A stretch of DNA of 64,000 bases from Sphingobium sp052327305 (GCF_052327305.1 NZ_CP182486.1:806001-870000), one strand, 5' to 3'; counted from the first letter of the stretch, positions 43,411 through 53,656 are shown. Notes: generated by a model from the letters alone, not told the origin. Translations and numbers: made by a program.

Positions 43411-44265
43411 TCAGGCCTTGATCTTCCAGCCCGTGGCCAGCAATCGATAGCATAGGACGCCCAGCACGAGGTTGATCGCGAGCAGTACCAAAGCGCCCGT
43501 CACCACATGCGTGTCCGCTTCGGCGAGAAACCCATACCGGAATCCGGAAATCGCGTAGAAAAACGGATTGGCGTGACTGATTGCCTGAAACGCAGGCTTC
43601 AGGCGATCGATCGAATAGAAAGTGCCGGAAAGCAGCGAGAGTGGCGCAACCACGAAATTCGCGATCGCTGCGTTATGATCGAACTTCTGCGCCCAGATCG
43701 ACGTCAGCACGCCAACAAAGGCCAGCAGCGCCGAACCCATCAGACCGAACCAGAGCACCGCCCACAGGTGCCGAGGCGCCACATGCACGCCGGGCCACAG
43801 GGCGATGGCAATCCAGACTGCCAGCCCGACCATCACCGCGCGGGTAATCGCAGACCCAACGAGCGCGAAGAGCAGTTCCCCTGTTGAAATGGGCGGCATC
43901 AGATAGTCGACGAGGGTTCCCTGCACCTTCCCGACCATGAGCGGAAAGCTGGCATGCTGGAAAGACGCCTGCATCATGCCCATGATGATGAGCCCGGGCG
44001 CCACGAAGTCCGCAAAGGGAACGCCCAGCACGCTGTTGCCCGAACGACCCAGCGCCACGGTGAAGATGACGAGATACAACAACGTCGTGAGCGCAGGCGC
44101 CCAGACGGTCTGCAGCTGCACTTTGATGAAACGCCGCACCTCTTTGAGGTAAAGCGCCATCATGCCCGCCCAGTTGACTGCCCGAATGACCGGAACGCCC
44201 GGTTCATGACGAATCAGACTGTGGGGAACGACGGGAGGCGGAGATGCGACAGGCTCGCTCGACAT
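43411..44265 (-). CDS. ABC-2 type transporter permease
   Basis: A 284-aa permease with six helices (TTLLYLVIFTVALG, FVAPGLIIMGMMQASF, GLAVWIAIALWPG, VLWFGLMGSALLAFVGVLT, IANFVVAPLSLLSGTFYSID and VLLAINLVLGVLCYRLLA), typical of ABC-2 exporters (NodJ/YadH type). No ATPase gene is adjacent in the window. It converges on hspQ. Confidence 0.92.
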   Translation of the reverse strand: MSSEPVASPPPVVPHSLIRHEPGVPVIRAVNWAGMMALYLKEVRRFIKVQLQTVWAPALTTLLYLVIFTVALGRSGNSVLGVPFADFVAPGLIIMGMMQASFQHASFPLMVGKVQGTLVDYLMPPISTGELLFALVGSAITRAVMVGLAVWIAIALWPGVHVAPRHLWAVLWFGLMGSALLAFVGVLTSIWAQKFDHNAAIANFVVAPLSLLSGTFYSIDRLKPAFQAISHANPFFYAISGFRYGFLAEADTHVVTGALVLLAINLVLGVLCYRLLATGWKIKA

Positions 44266-44386
44266 AGCGTTCGCGACTAAACTCTTGCAGCCCGCTGCGC
44301 AACCGCTGCCCGCACCCTCTCACCGATGATTTGACCTTTGCGCGATGACTCCCCATATGGCCGCAATTCCCGGAGGAAACGATAGA

Positions 44387-45055
44387 ATGTCTTGGACCGA
44401 CGAACGCATCGACCATTTGAGGCAGATGTGGGAGAAGGGCATGACCGCGAGCCAGATCGCGGAGGAACTGGGCGGCGTTAGCCGTAACGCGGTGATCGGC
44501 AAGGCGCATCGCCTTGGCCTTCAGGCGCGCCCTTCGCCAGTGAAGGCGACCGATGTTCCCGCCAAGCCCAGCGCACCGGCGGCACGCAAGCCCGCCCCGC
44601 GCCCCGAGCCCCGGCCCGCGCCTGTCGAGGCGCGTCCTGCGCCCGCACCCACGCCTCCGCCTTCGGCGCCATCCCCTGCCCCATCCGCGTCCCCGGATTC
44701 GCCGCCTCCGCCTCCCGCGCCGCGCATCGTCTCGGTGGGCCCAGGCGGATTTCTGCGCCAGGGACCGGGCGACCAGCAGCAGCCGATTCCGCCCGCGCCG
44801 CCGCGTCGCCTCGTGCCCGCCAAGCCTAGTTCGGAGATCGCCGGCAAAACCAGCCTGCTCGATCTCAACGAGAAGATCTGCAAATGGCCCATGGGTCATC
44901 CCGGCGAGCCGGACTTCCATTTCTGCGGGGAAAAGGTGAATCCCGGCTTCCCCTATTGCGTGGAGCATTGCGGCCGAGCCTATCAGGCACAGTTGCCGCG
45001 CGGCACGCGCCGCACGCCGCCACCCCTGCCCTATGGCGGGCCGCGGGTGCGCTGA
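44387..45055 (+). CDS. gcrA: Cell-cycle regulator GcrA
   Basis: ATG at 44387 follows GGAGGAAACGATAGA. The N-terminus MSWTDERIDHLRQMWEKGMT, SQIAEELGGVSRNAVIGKAH is the sigma70-binding/DNA-recognition domain of GcrA, followed by a ~90-residue Pro/Ala-rich linker and a Cys-containing C-terminal domain (CKWPMGHPGE, HFCGEKV, YCVEHC). GcrA controls S-phase genes at methylated GANTC sites in alphaproteobacteria. Divergent from the permease. Confidence 0.96.
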   Translation: MSWTDERIDHLRQMWEKGMTASQIAEELGGVSRNAVIGKAHRLGLQARPSPVKATDVPAKPSAPAARKPAPRPEPRPAPVEARPAPAPTPPPSAPSPAPSASPDSPPPPPAPRIVSVGPGGFLRQGPGDQQQPIPPAPPRRLVPAKPSSEIAGKTSLLDLNEKICKWPMGHPGEPDFHFCGEKVNPGFPYCVEHCGRAYQAQLPRGTRRTPPPLPYGGPRVR

Positions 45056-45077
45056 GCTTCAAGATTTAGTCGAATGT

Positions 45078-45112
45078 AGAAAAGGCCGGGGACGATGTCC
45101 CCGGCCTTTCTT
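45078..45112. terminator. Bidirectional intrinsic terminator
   Basis: A perfect 13-bp stem AAAGGCCGGGGAC/GTCCCCGGCCTTT with loop GAT, flanked by an A-run on the left and a T-rich end on the right. It sits between convergent gcrA and the outer-membrane gene and should stop transcription from both sides. Confidence 0.93.
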
Positions 45113-45140
45113 GATATCGGGCAGTGCTAAATGCCTTGCG

Positions 45141-45995
45141 TCAGAAGCGGAAGCTCGCCGTCGCACGGATGCCGTGATTGTCAAAAACGTTGTTGGTGCG
45201 CTGGATATTCGTGCTGCCAGCCGGCGTGATGACAAACGGGTTCGTCGCGGACGGTGGCGTTCCTTGCCCGGCATTCACGGTATACCCGTCCGTCTTGAAG
45301 CGGGTGTAGCGATAGAGGACACCGATCGAGAAATTGCGCGAGATTTTCTGCTCGACGCCGCCGCCAGCGGTCCAGCCCCACTCGTCACTGGAACGATTGG
45401 TTTCGGTAAAGCTGTTGAACGTGTTGTTCGTCGCAAAGCTGTTTTTCACCTTCGCATAGGCAAGGCCACCAGTGCCGTAGATCAGTGTGTTGGTCGGCAG
45501 GGCAACGCCGGCACGCAGGCGCGCCGATGCGTCCCAGTCCATCCGCCGCGAAAGAACATAGCTTGCCGGAGTGGTGCTGAAGCCGCTCACTGCGTTGCCG
45601 ATCATCGTGCGCCCGCCTTCGAGCACACCGCCGACAACGATGTTCCCGAACTGGCGATCATAGCCAACGTAGCCGGAAAACGCGACGCGCTTGTCCTTGT
45701 CACCGCCGCAAGTGCCCGGCGTGCTGCCCAAGGCGCGGCCACGGCAGAAGCCGGGAGAAAACGCGTCGGCGCCAGTAGCCGTATTCACGGGGTCGCCGTA
45801 GACGCCGTCACCGTTGGTGTCGAAAGTCAGCCTCTCGAGGGTGTCCCGGTCAAAATTGGGCTGCCACGCCAGACCGAGGCTGCCGCCGACATAAGGCCCG
45901 GACCAGTCACCGATATCATTGTCCTGAGCCAGCGCGGGCGTCGCGAATGCAATCGACGATGCCAGCGCGATCGAAATGATATCCTTACGTATCAT
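45141..45995 (-). CDS. Outer-membrane beta-barrel protein, 284 aa
   Basis: The start at 45995 gives a signal peptide (MIRKDIISIALASSIAFATP, cut near ALAQ). The mature protein alternates amphipathic strands (SGPYVGGSLGLAWQPNF, FGNIVVGGVLEGGR, NFSIGVLYRYTRFKTDG) and ends in IRATASFRF, an aromatic C-terminus for BAM recognition. It matches small porin-like/opacity-family barrels. Substrate unknown. Confidence 0.85.
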   Translation of the reverse strand: MIRKDIISIALASSIAFATPALAQDNDIGDWSGPYVGGSLGLAWQPNFDRDTLERLTFDTNGDGVYGDPVNTATGADAFSPGFCRGRALGSTPGTCGGDKDKRVAFSGYVGYDRQFGNIVVGGVLEGGRTMIGNAVSGFSTTPASYVLSRRMDWDASARLRAGVALPTNTLIYGTGGLAYAKVKNSFATNNTFNSFTETNRSSDEWGWTAGGGVEQKISRNFSIGVLYRYTRFKTDGYTVNAGQGTPPSATNPFVITPAGSTNIQRTNNVFDNHGIRATASFRF

Positions 45996-46198
45996 AATGT
46001 TTCCTCGAAGTTTTTTATCGACGCGGCCCATACGATTGACGGCGGAGGAGGTTTCTCTTCATCAATCGGTAACCAACCACCTGTGTTATAATTGCAACAG
46101 GGAGCACGTGCGGACTTCGATCACGTGCCGCCACAGAAACACACGCCAACGGCATCGCCCTTGCGCGGTCGACTCCCGCCCTCCTATAGGTTTCAGCA

Positions 46199-48175
46199 AT
46201 GTCCGATGATCTCTTCGCCGGCTCCGCCGCGAGCACTCAGAGCTATGATGCATCCACCATCGAGGTGCTGGAAGGGCTTGAGCCGGTTCGGCGGCGGCCG
46301 GGCATGTATATCGGCGGCACGGATGAGCGGGCGCTTCACCATCTGGCGTCCGAAGTGCTGGACAATGCTATGGACGAGGCTGTCGCCGGCCACGCAACCC
46401 GCATCGAAGTCATACTGGAGGCCGGTAATCGCCTGACCATCGTCGACAACGGACGAGGCATACCGGTCGACGAACATCCCAAATTCCCCGGCAAGTCAGC
46501 GCTGGAAGTTATTCTCACTACGCTTCATTCGGGCGGAAAGTTCAGCGACAAAGCCTACCAGACGAGCGGCGGACTGCACGGCGTAGGTATCAGTGTCGTC
46601 AATGCCCTCTCCACCACCACGGAAATCCAGGTCGCGCTCAATCGCGAACTTTATCGCCAGCGCTTCTCGCGCGGACTGCCGCTCGCCCCGCTCGAAAAAA
46701 TCGGCGCAGCACCAAACCGGCGCGGCACGTCGGTCGCCTTCACGCCGGACAGCGACATCTTCGGCGAACTGAAATTCAAGCCGGCCCGGCTGCACCGCCT
46801 CGCGCGCTCAAAGGCCTATCTTTTTGCGGGTGTTGAGATCCGCTGGAAGTGCGATCCCGCGATCATCACGGACGATACGCCAGCCGAGGCCGTCTTCCAG
46901 TTCCCCGGCGGGCTCTCGGACCACCTCAGGGAGCAGCTGGGCGCGCGCGAATGCGCCACCTCGGAATTTTTCCGAGGCACGCAGGAGTTTCCAGACGGCG
47001 CGGGGCGTGTCGAATGGGCAGTCGCCTGGTCACTCTGGTCGGATGGATCTACCAGCTGGTATTGCAATACCATCCCGACACCGGACGGCGGCACGCATGA
47101 ACAGGGTCTGCGCGCCGCCCTGACCAAAGGAATCCGCGCTTTTGGCGACCTCGTGGGTCAGAAGAAGGCGAAAGACATTCAGACCGACGACATCATGTCC
47201 GGCTGCGAGCTGATGCTCAGCGTCTTCATCCGCGAACCGCAATTTCAGAGCCAGACCAAAGACCGGCTGACCTCGCCCGAGGCCGCCAGGCTCGTCGAAG
47301 CGGCAATGCGCGACCATTTCGACCATTTCCTCACGGACAATATGGATCGCGGCAAGGCTTTGCTCGGGCACGTGCTGGAGCGGATGGACGAGCGCCTGCG
47401 CCGTCGGCAGGAGAAGGAAATCAAGCGCAAGACGGCGACCTCGGGCCGCAAGCTGCGCCTTCCGGGCAAACTGACGGACTGCACGGCGGACGACCCGGCG
47501 GGCACCGAACTGTTCATCGTGGAAGGCGACTCCGCAGGCGGCAGTGCCAAGCAGGCACGGGACAGAAAGACGCAGGCGATCCTTCCGATCCGGGGCAAGA
47601 TCCTGAACGTCGCTTCGGCGACTTCAGCCAAGATCCTGGCCAATCAGGAGATCGCCGATCTCATCCAGGCGATCGGCTGTGGCACTCGCAAGGACTGCAA
47701 TCCGGACAATATCCGCTATGAACGCATTGTCATCATGACCGACGCGGATGTAGACGGCGCGCATATCGCCACACTGCTCATGACGTTCTTCTTTCAGGAA
47801 ATGCCCGAGCTGGTGCGGCGCGGGCACCTGTTCCTCGCTCAGCCTCCGCTCTACCGCCTGACCTCCGGCGGAAAGAGCATTTACGCGCGCGACGACATTC
47901 ATCGCGAAGAACTGATGGCAGGCCCGCTGAAGGGCAAGAAAGTCGACATCAGCCGGTTCAAAGGCTTAGGCGAAATGAACCCGGGGCAGCTGCGCGAGAC
48001 GACGATGGACCCTGCCACGCGCGGCATGATCCGCATCACGCTTCCCCAGGAATATGAGGAGCGGGCCGGCGTCAAGGATTTGGTCGACCGGCTTATGGGC
48101 ACCAACCCCGCCCACCGCTTCGCCTTCATACAGGAGAATGCGGCGAGCGTGGACGAGGACGTGATCGACGCCTGA
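46199..48175 (+). CDS. parE: DNA topoisomerase IV subunit B
   Basis: A 658-aa type IIA topoisomerase ATPase subunit: GHKL motifs EVLDNAMDEAVAG and GLHGVGISVVNAL near the N-terminus, then the TOPRIM region EGDSAGGSAKQARDR and DADVDGAHIATLL. The absence of the ~170-residue insert of GyrB proteins and overall length fit ParE. It decatenates replicated chromosomes with ParC. Unrelated to the toxin genes named parE. Confidence 0.95.
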   Translation: MSDDLFAGSAASTQSYDASTIEVLEGLEPVRRRPGMYIGGTDERALHHLASEVLDNAMDEAVAGHATRIEVILEAGNRLTIVDNGRGIPVDEHPKFPGKSALEVILTTLHSGGKFSDKAYQTSGGLHGVGISVVNALSTTTEIQVALNRELYRQRFSRGLPLAPLEKIGAAPNRRGTSVAFTPDSDIFGELKFKPARLHRLARSKAYLFAGVEIRWKCDPAIITDDTPAEAVFQFPGGLSDHLREQLGARECATSEFFRGTQEFPDGAGRVEWAVAWSLWSDGSTSWYCNTIPTPDGGTHEQGLRAALTKGIRAFGDLVGQKKAKDIQTDDIMSGCELMLSVFIREPQFQSQTKDRLTSPEAARLVEAAMRDHFDHFLTDNMDRGKALLGHVLERMDERLRRRQEKEIKRKTATSGRKLRLPGKLTDCTADDPAGTELFIVEGDSAGGSAKQARDRKTQAILPIRGKILNVASATSAKILANQEIADLIQAIGCGTRKDCNPDNIRYERIVIMTDADVDGAHIATLLMTFFFQEMPELVRRGHLFLAQPPLYRLTSGGKSIYARDDIHREELMAGPLKGKKVDISRFKGLGEMNPGQLRETTMDPATRGMIRITLPQEYEERAGVKDLVDRLMGTNPAHRFAFIQENAASVDEDVIDA

Positions 48176-48191
48176 GTCTGAGATCGGGCGT

Positions 48192-49064
48192 TTATGTGGC
48201 CGATGTCAGCTTGTCCTGCGTCCGGGTCTCAAAATCGCTGGCGTTGTGCCGCTCGTGGAGTTGCTCGCTCAACTCTCCGAACGTGCGATTGACCATGCGG
48301 CCGCGCAGCACGGCAGGGCGCGCTCTCAGTTCTTTCGCCCAGCGAACGACATGCTCATATTCGTGAACGGCCAGGAATTCCGCCGCGTTGTAAATGTTGT
48401 CCGTAATGAGGAAGCCGTACCAGGGCAGGATCGCCATATCCGCGATCGTGTATTCATCGCCCGCGACATAGCGCCGGTCGGCGAGGTCGCGGTTCAGCAC
48501 GTCGAGCTGGCGCTTGGCTTCCATCGCGTAGCGGTTTATCGCATATTCGATCTTCTCAGGCGCATAGGCGTAGAAGTGCCCGAAGCCACCCCCTAAAAAC
48601 GGCGCGCTGCCCATCTGCCACATCAGCCAGTTGAGCGTCTCGGTGCGCCCGTCGAGATCCGTTGGCAGGAACTTGCCGAACTTTTCCGCCAGATAGATGA
48701 GGATCGACCCGGATTCGAAGATACGGCGTGGCGTTGGGCCTGAACGGTCGACAAGTGCCGGGATCTTGCTGTTGGGGTTGATCTCCACGAAGCCGGAGCC
48801 GAACTGGTCCGCATCGCTGATGCGGATCGGCCAGGCGTCGTAATCGGCCTCCTTAACGCCAGCCTCCAGCAGCTCCTCCAGCATGATGGTGACCTTCACG
48901 CCATTGGGAGTCGCGAGCGAATAGAGCTGTAGCGGATGCTTGCCGACCGGAAGGGCCTTTTCGGTGCGCGCGCCGGATGTCGGGCGATTAATGCCAGCGA
49001 ACGCGCCGCCATTGTCCTTGTCCCATGTCCAGACCTTGGGGGGCACATAGCTCGCATCGCTCAT
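48192..49064 (-). CDS. yghU: YghU-type glutathione S-transferase
   Basis: A 290-aa protein, the length of E. coli YghU (288). ATG at 49064 follows AAAGGATCAGCG. The long N-terminal extension (YVPPKVWTWDKDNGGAFAGI) and thioredoxin-fold segment PNGVKVTIMLEELLEAGV, then NPNSKIPAL, are characteristic of YghU enzymes, which act as disulfide-bond reductases with two glutathiones. Converges on parE. Confidence 0.93.
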   Translation of the reverse strand: MSDASYVPPKVWTWDKDNGGAFAGINRPTSGARTEKALPVGKHPLQLYSLATPNGVKVTIMLEELLEAGVKEADYDAWPIRISDADQFGSGFVEINPNSKIPALVDRSGPTPRRIFESGSILIYLAEKFGKFLPTDLDGRTETLNWLMWQMGSAPFLGGGFGHFYAYAPEKIEYAINRYAMEAKRQLDVLNRDLADRRYVAGDEYTIADMAILPWYGFLITDNIYNAAEFLAVHEYEHVVRWAKELRARPAVLRGRMVNRTFGELSEQLHERHNASDFETRTQDKLTSAT

Positions 49065-49179
49065 CGCTGATCCTTTCGTCCTCGCATCCTGCTTCATGCG
49101 GACGCGAGGAGCGATTTAGGTTCGGTCGCTCCGTGCTTCAACGCGGAGCGGTCGCAGCTTTGCTTCTGGCAGGCAGAGA

Positions 49180-51750
49180 TCAGCTTTCCGCCGCTGCCTT
49201 CTTCTTCGCGGTCGCCTTCGCAGCTGGCTTCTTGGCTGCGGGTTTCTTGGCTGCGGCTTTCTTCGCCGGCGCCTTTTTGCCCTTGCCCTTCTTTGCCGGA
49301 GCGGCAGCGGCACGCGCATCAATGAGCGCCACGGCTTCCTCCAGCGTGAGCGCCTCCGGATCGGCTGCCTTGGGCAGCGTGGCGTTGGTCGTGCCGTCGG
49401 TTACATAAGGACCGTAGCGCCCGGCCATCAGCTTCACTTCGCCTTCGCTGGTCGGGTGCTTGCCCAGAACCTTGAGGGGTTCCGCGCCGCGCCTCGGCCC
49501 AGATCGGTCGGCGGCTTCGGCGAGCTTCACGACAGCGGCGTTCATCCCCGTCTCAAAGACTTCGGCGGTCGATTTGAGCCGCGCATATTTGCCGTCATGC
49601 GCCAGATAAGGCCCGAACCGGCCGATGCTCGCCGTGATCGGCTTGCCGCTCTCGGGATGGTCACCAACCGTTCGCGGAAGGCTGAGCAGCCTCACTGCCC
49701 AGTCGAGCGTCAACTCACCGTCAGGCAGATCCTTGGGGATCGAGGCACGCTTCGCCTCCTTGCCCTCGCCCATCTCTATATAGGGGCCAAAGCGCCCGGA
49801 CTTGCGCGTGATCGGCAGGCCAGTGTCCGGATTGGTGCCAAGCACCTCCGGTCCGCTGTCACCACCTTCGCCGGAACCGCCCGGCTGGCCAAATTTGCGG
49901 GTATATTTGCACTCGGGATAGTTGGAGCACGCAATGAATGCCCCGAAGCGCCCGCCCCTCAGCGAGAGCCGCCCATCCCCGCAAAGCGGGCACACGCGCG
50001 GATCGGAACCGTCACCCTTGTCCGGGAACAGCATGGGCGCCAGAAATTCGTCGAGGGCAGCCGTGATGTCGGACGGCTTCTGCTCCATGATCTCGGCGGT
50101 CTTGGGCTTGAAGTCGCGCCAGAAGGCTTCCAGCACCGCCTGCCACTGAGCGCGCCCACCGGAGATTTCGTCCAGCTCATCCTCGAGGCTCGCGGTGAAA
50201 TCATAGGAGACGTAGCGCTCGAAGAACCGCTCCAGGAAGGCCGTTACCAGCCGCCCACTCTCCTCGGCGAAGAAGCGGTTCTTCTCCACGCGCACATAGT
50301 CGCGGTCCTTGAGCACCTGCAGGGTCGAGGCATAAGTCGAAGGTCGGCCGATGCCGAGCTCTTCCAGCCGCTTGACGAGGCTCGCCTCGGAGTAACGCGG
50401 CGGCGGCTGCGTAAAGTGCTGCTCCGCGTTTACCGCCTTTTTCGCCGGGGCATCGCCCGCGTTCATGCGGGGCAGCAGGCGGGAGTCATCATCTTCCGCA
50501 TCATCGCGTCCCTCTTCGTAGAGGACGAGGAAGCCGGGAAAGAGCACCACCTGCCCCGTGGCGCGCAGGCCGTGCTGCCCCGTGCCGTCAAGCATGTCGA
50601 TCGTAGTACGCTCTAGCCGTGCAGAGGCCATCTGGCTCGCCAGCGCGCGCTTGTAGATCAGTTCGTAGAGGCGGGCGTGATCTCCCGACCCTGCCGTCGC
50701 CTTGTTGAAGTCGGTCGGTCGGATCGCCTCGTGCGCTTCCTGAGCGTTCTTGGCCTTGGTCTGGTACTGGCGCGGCTTGTCCGGCAGATAGCCGCCGTCG
50801 TAGCGATCGGCGATCGCCTTGCGTGCCGCAGATATTGCGCTGCCGTCCATCTGCACGCCGTCGGTCCGCATATAAGTGATCGCGCCGTCTTCGTAGAGAT
50901 TCTGGGCGACCCGCATCGTGTGGCTGGCGGAGAAACCCAGCTTGCGCGCGGCTTCCTGCTGAAGCGTCGACGTCGTGAAGGGCGGCGGCGGATTGCGCGT
51001 GCCGGGTTTGGTCTCGACATTCGCGACCGTGAAGCGCCCGGCCTCGACATCGGCCTTTGCAGCAAACGCGTCGCCTTCCTTGCCGATCGTCAGCCGGTCG
51101 ATCTTGTCACCGCGCCATTTGACGAGCCGCGCGGTGAAGGCCTGCCCACCCTGCTCCATCTCAGCCGTGACGGACCAATATTCCTGGGGCGTGAAGCTCT
51201 CGATCTCCCGCTCACGCTCCACCACCAGCCGCAACGCGACCGACTGTACGCGGCCGGCCGACTTGGCGCCCGGCAGTTTGCGCCACAGCACCGGCGAGAG
51301 CGTGAAGCCCACCAGATAGTCCAGCGCGCGGCGGGCGCGGTAGGCGTCGATCAGGTCCTCGTCGAGCGCGCGCGGATGCTTCATCGCCTCAGTGACGGTC
51401 GCCTTGGTGATCGCGTTGAAGGTGACGCGGTCGACCTCCTTGGGCAGCGCCTTCTTGGCGCGCAGCACTTCCTGCACATGCCAGCTGATCGCTTCGCCTT
51501 CCCGGTCAGGGTCGGTCGCGAGGATCAGACGGTCGGCTTTCTTCGCCTCGTCGGTGATCGCCTTGAGCTGCTTGGCCTTGTCGCCATAATTCTCCCAGGC
51601 CATCGCGAACCCCTCATCGGGATTTACGGAACCGTCCTTGGGGGGCAGATCGCGGACGTGACCATAGCTGGCCAGCACCCGGAAGTCCTTACCCAGATAT
51701 TTCTCGATGGTCTTTGCCTTGGCCGGCGATTCAACGATGACAAGCTGCAT
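49180..51750 (-). CDS. topA: DNA topoisomerase I
   Basis: An 856-aa type IA enzyme: TOPRIM (VIVESPAKAKTIEKYLG, ATDPDREGEAISW), active Tyr in AITYMRTDGVQMD, and a C-terminal zinc finger CPLCGDGRLSLRGG, CSNYPECKY. After it come repeated topoisomerase C-terminal modules (GRFGPYIEMGEG, GRFGPYLAHDG, AGRYGPYVTDG) and an Ala/Lys-rich tail, common in alphaproteobacteria. Relaxes negative supercoils. Upstream of dprA-plsY on the same strand but separated. Confidence 0.96.
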   Translation of the reverse strand: MQLVIVESPAKAKTIEKYLGKDFRVLASYGHVRDLPPKDGSVNPDEGFAMAWENYGDKAKQLKAITDEAKKADRLILATDPDREGEAISWHVQEVLRAKKALPKEVDRVTFNAITKATVTEAMKHPRALDEDLIDAYRARRALDYLVGFTLSPVLWRKLPGAKSAGRVQSVALRLVVEREREIESFTPQEYWSVTAEMEQGGQAFTARLVKWRGDKIDRLTIGKEGDAFAAKADVEAGRFTVANVETKPGTRNPPPPFTTSTLQQEAARKLGFSASHTMRVAQNLYEDGAITYMRTDGVQMDGSAISAARKAIADRYDGGYLPDKPRQYQTKAKNAQEAHEAIRPTDFNKATAGSGDHARLYELIYKRALASQMASARLERTTIDMLDGTGQHGLRATGQVVLFPGFLVLYEEGRDDAEDDDSRLLPRMNAGDAPAKKAVNAEQHFTQPPPRYSEASLVKRLEELGIGRPSTYASTLQVLKDRDYVRVEKNRFFAEESGRLVTAFLERFFERYVSYDFTASLEDELDEISGGRAQWQAVLEAFWRDFKPKTAEIMEQKPSDITAALDEFLAPMLFPDKGDGSDPRVCPLCGDGRLSLRGGRFGAFIACSNYPECKYTRKFGQPGGSGEGGDSGPEVLGTNPDTGLPITRKSGRFGPYIEMGEGKEAKRASIPKDLPDGELTLDWAVRLLSLPRTVGDHPESGKPITASIGRFGPYLAHDGKYARLKSTAEVFETGMNAAVVKLAEAADRSGPRRGAEPLKVLGKHPTSEGEVKLMAGRYGPYVTDGTTNATLPKAADPEALTLEEAVALIDARAAAAPAKKGKGKKAPAKKAAAKKPAAKKPAAKATAKKKAAAES

Positions 51751-51840
51751 TGGCGCTCCGGTTCATTCGGCTCTCACGTACACGCGCGAGTTTGGAGAGC
51801 GGCGGGGCGATGCGTCAAGCGGAGGATGAGGTCAAGCGGT

Positions 51841-52932
51841 TCACAGCCTCAGGCTCACCCGCCCGCCCGCATGGCGCTCAAGCCGTCCAGCCAGCTCAAG
51901 TTCGAGCAACGCGGTCTGCACCAGCGCAGGCGGGAGGCCCGAAAGCCGCAAAATCTCGTCGACCGGCGCGGGACTTGGCCCGAGTAGCGCCAAAACCGCG
52001 CTACGCTCTCGCTCGCCAAGATCGCCGGATGGCTCGGGTGAATACCCCCCGCGCTCCTGCCGCAGAGCCCGGGCGTCGATCCGGCCGATAGCCTCCAGCA
52101 CATCGTCGCCATTCTGGATGAGGGTCGCGCCCTCGCGGATCAGCAGATTGCAGCCGACCGCGCGCTGATCGAGCGGGGAGCCGGGTACCGCCATCACTTC
52201 GCGCCCTTCATCGCCCGCCAGCCGGGCAGTGAGCAGCGAGCCGGATCGGGGCGCGGCCTCAACAACAACAGTGCCCGCGCTCATCCAGGCAATGATCCGA
52301 TTGCGGGCGGGGAAGTGCCGCGCAAGCGGTTCCGAGCCGGGAGGCAGCTCGGTCAACAGCAGGCCATTGGCGGCAATGTCTTCCTGCAAGGTCTTGTTTT
52401 CAGGTGGAAAGAACACGTCTATCCCGCAGCCGATCACGGCCACAGTGCGGGACGACCCCGCCCCCATATGCGCCGCGGTATCGATGCCGCGCGCAAGGCC
52501 GGACGCCACGATCGCTCCTCGCTCCGCCAGATCATGTGCGAGCCCCCGCGCGAACCGGCATGCGGCGGCGGACGCATTGCGCGCGCCGACAATCGCGACG
52601 AGCTGCGCCTCACAAAGCGCTGCATTCCCCCGATAAATCAGGACCGGCGGCGCACCGGCGGCCTCTGCGAGCAGCGCCGGATAGTCCTCGTCGCCCAGAA
52701 TGAGGTAGCGCGCACCGAGCATATAAACTTTTCTGCATTCCCGCTGGATCGCTCCAGCATCCGCAGCTGGGAAATCGCGACGGCCACCCCGCGCCGCCAG
52801 ATCGGGCAGCGCCTCCAGTGCCCTTCCCGCACTGCCGAACCGCGCCAGCAGCTGCCGGTAGGCCACTGGCCCGACATGAGGAGAGCGGATGAGGCGAAGG
52901 CGATCGAAGCGCTCGCCGGAGAGATCGCTCAT
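51841..52932 (-). CDS. dprA: DNA-processing protein DprA
   Basis: A 363-aa DprA: N-terminal helix-hairpin-like region, then the Rossmann fold with LVAIVGARNAS, ASGLARGIDTAAH, FPARNRIIAWMS and REVMAVPGSPLDQRA, and a C-terminal winged helix (SPAPVDEILRLSGLPPALVQ). DprA loads RecA on incoming single strands in natural transformation. The start ATG overlaps the plsY stop by 4 bp, so it is translated after plsY. Confidence 0.94.
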   Translation of the reverse strand: MSDLSGERFDRLRLIRSPHVGPVAYRQLLARFGSAGRALEALPDLAARGGRRDFPAADAGAIQRECRKVYMLGARYLILGDEDYPALLAEAAGAPPVLIYRGNAALCEAQLVAIVGARNASAAACRFARGLAHDLAERGAIVASGLARGIDTAAHMGAGSSRTVAVIGCGIDVFFPPENKTLQEDIAANGLLLTELPPGSEPLARHFPARNRIIAWMSAGTVVVEAAPRSGSLLTARLAGDEGREVMAVPGSPLDQRAVGCNLLIREGATLIQNGDDVLEAIGRIDARALRQERGGYSPEPSGDLGERERSAVLALLGPSPAPVDEILRLSGLPPALVQTALLELELAGRLERHAGGRVSLRL

Positions 52933-53516
52933 GCGCCGCGCTTGGTGCCGACGCGCGGCTCCTCGCCACGCCGCAATCGGGCGATGTTCGCCCGGTGCCG
53001 CCACAGCACGATCAGCGCCATCGCAAGCAGCGCAGTCACGACCTCGCTCCGATCCAGCAGCAGCGCGGCCAGCGGCGCTGCAATCGCCGCGGACATGCCG
53101 CCCACGGAGGAAATGCGCGTCGCGGCAAGCATCCCGAGCCACACAGCTGCGAAGATGAGGCCAACTGGCCAGGCAAGCGCCAGCGTGACGCCCAGCATCG
53201 TCGCCACCCCCTTGCCGCCGCGAAAACGCAGCCAGGCCGGATAGCAATGGCCAATGAACGCCAGCACGCCGCCCAGCGCCGCGCCGCCATCGGGCACCAG
53301 CCACGCGCCCAGCCACACTGCCGCAGCCCCCTTCAGCCCATCAAGGATCAGCGTAGCGGCAGCCAGCCCCTTGCGCCCCGTCCGCAGCACGTTCGTCGCG
53401 CCGATATTGCCGGAGCCGATGGCGCGCAGGTCTCCTGCTCCCGCCATGCGGGTAAGGAGAATACCGAACGGAATGGCGCCCAGCAGATAAGCGAGCAGCA
53501 TCAAAAGGGCCGGCAT
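52929..53516 (-). CDS. plsY: Glycerol-3-phosphate acyltransferase PlsY
   Basis: A 195-aa membrane acyltransferase: conserved SGNIGATNVLR, KG near GRKGLAAATLILDGLKGA, and FRGGKGVATMLG are the three PlsY motifs. Five or so helices. It acylates glycerol-3-phosphate from acyl-phosphate. Start MPALLMLLAYLLGAIPFGIL lacks a strong ribosome site; the frame extends further but the family begins here. Confidence 0.93.
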   Translation of the reverse strand: MPALLMLLAYLLGAIPFGILLTRMAGAGDLRAIGSGNIGATNVLRTGRKGLAAATLILDGLKGAAAVWLGAWLVPDGGAALGGVLAFIGHCYPAWLRFRGGKGVATMLGVTLALAWPVGLIFAAVWLGMLAATRISSVGGMSAAIAAPLAALLLDRSEVVTALLAMALIVLWRHRANIARLRRGEEPRVGTKRGA

Positions 53517-53656
53517 CTGCCAAAGAACCACGCGATCAATTCCCCGTTGTATGAACTGCGCGCACCATTGCCGCCTGCGATGACGAGCGCAAGGGCTGAG
53601 GGAGGATTGATCCACCCCGTTGACAGCAGCTATGGCTCGCCCCCAAGTGACGCGCC

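Noticed and set aside
50677..51987. 436-codon plus-strand ORF opposite topA
   Set aside because: Lies antisense to a certain gene with low-complexity Arg/Leu composition.
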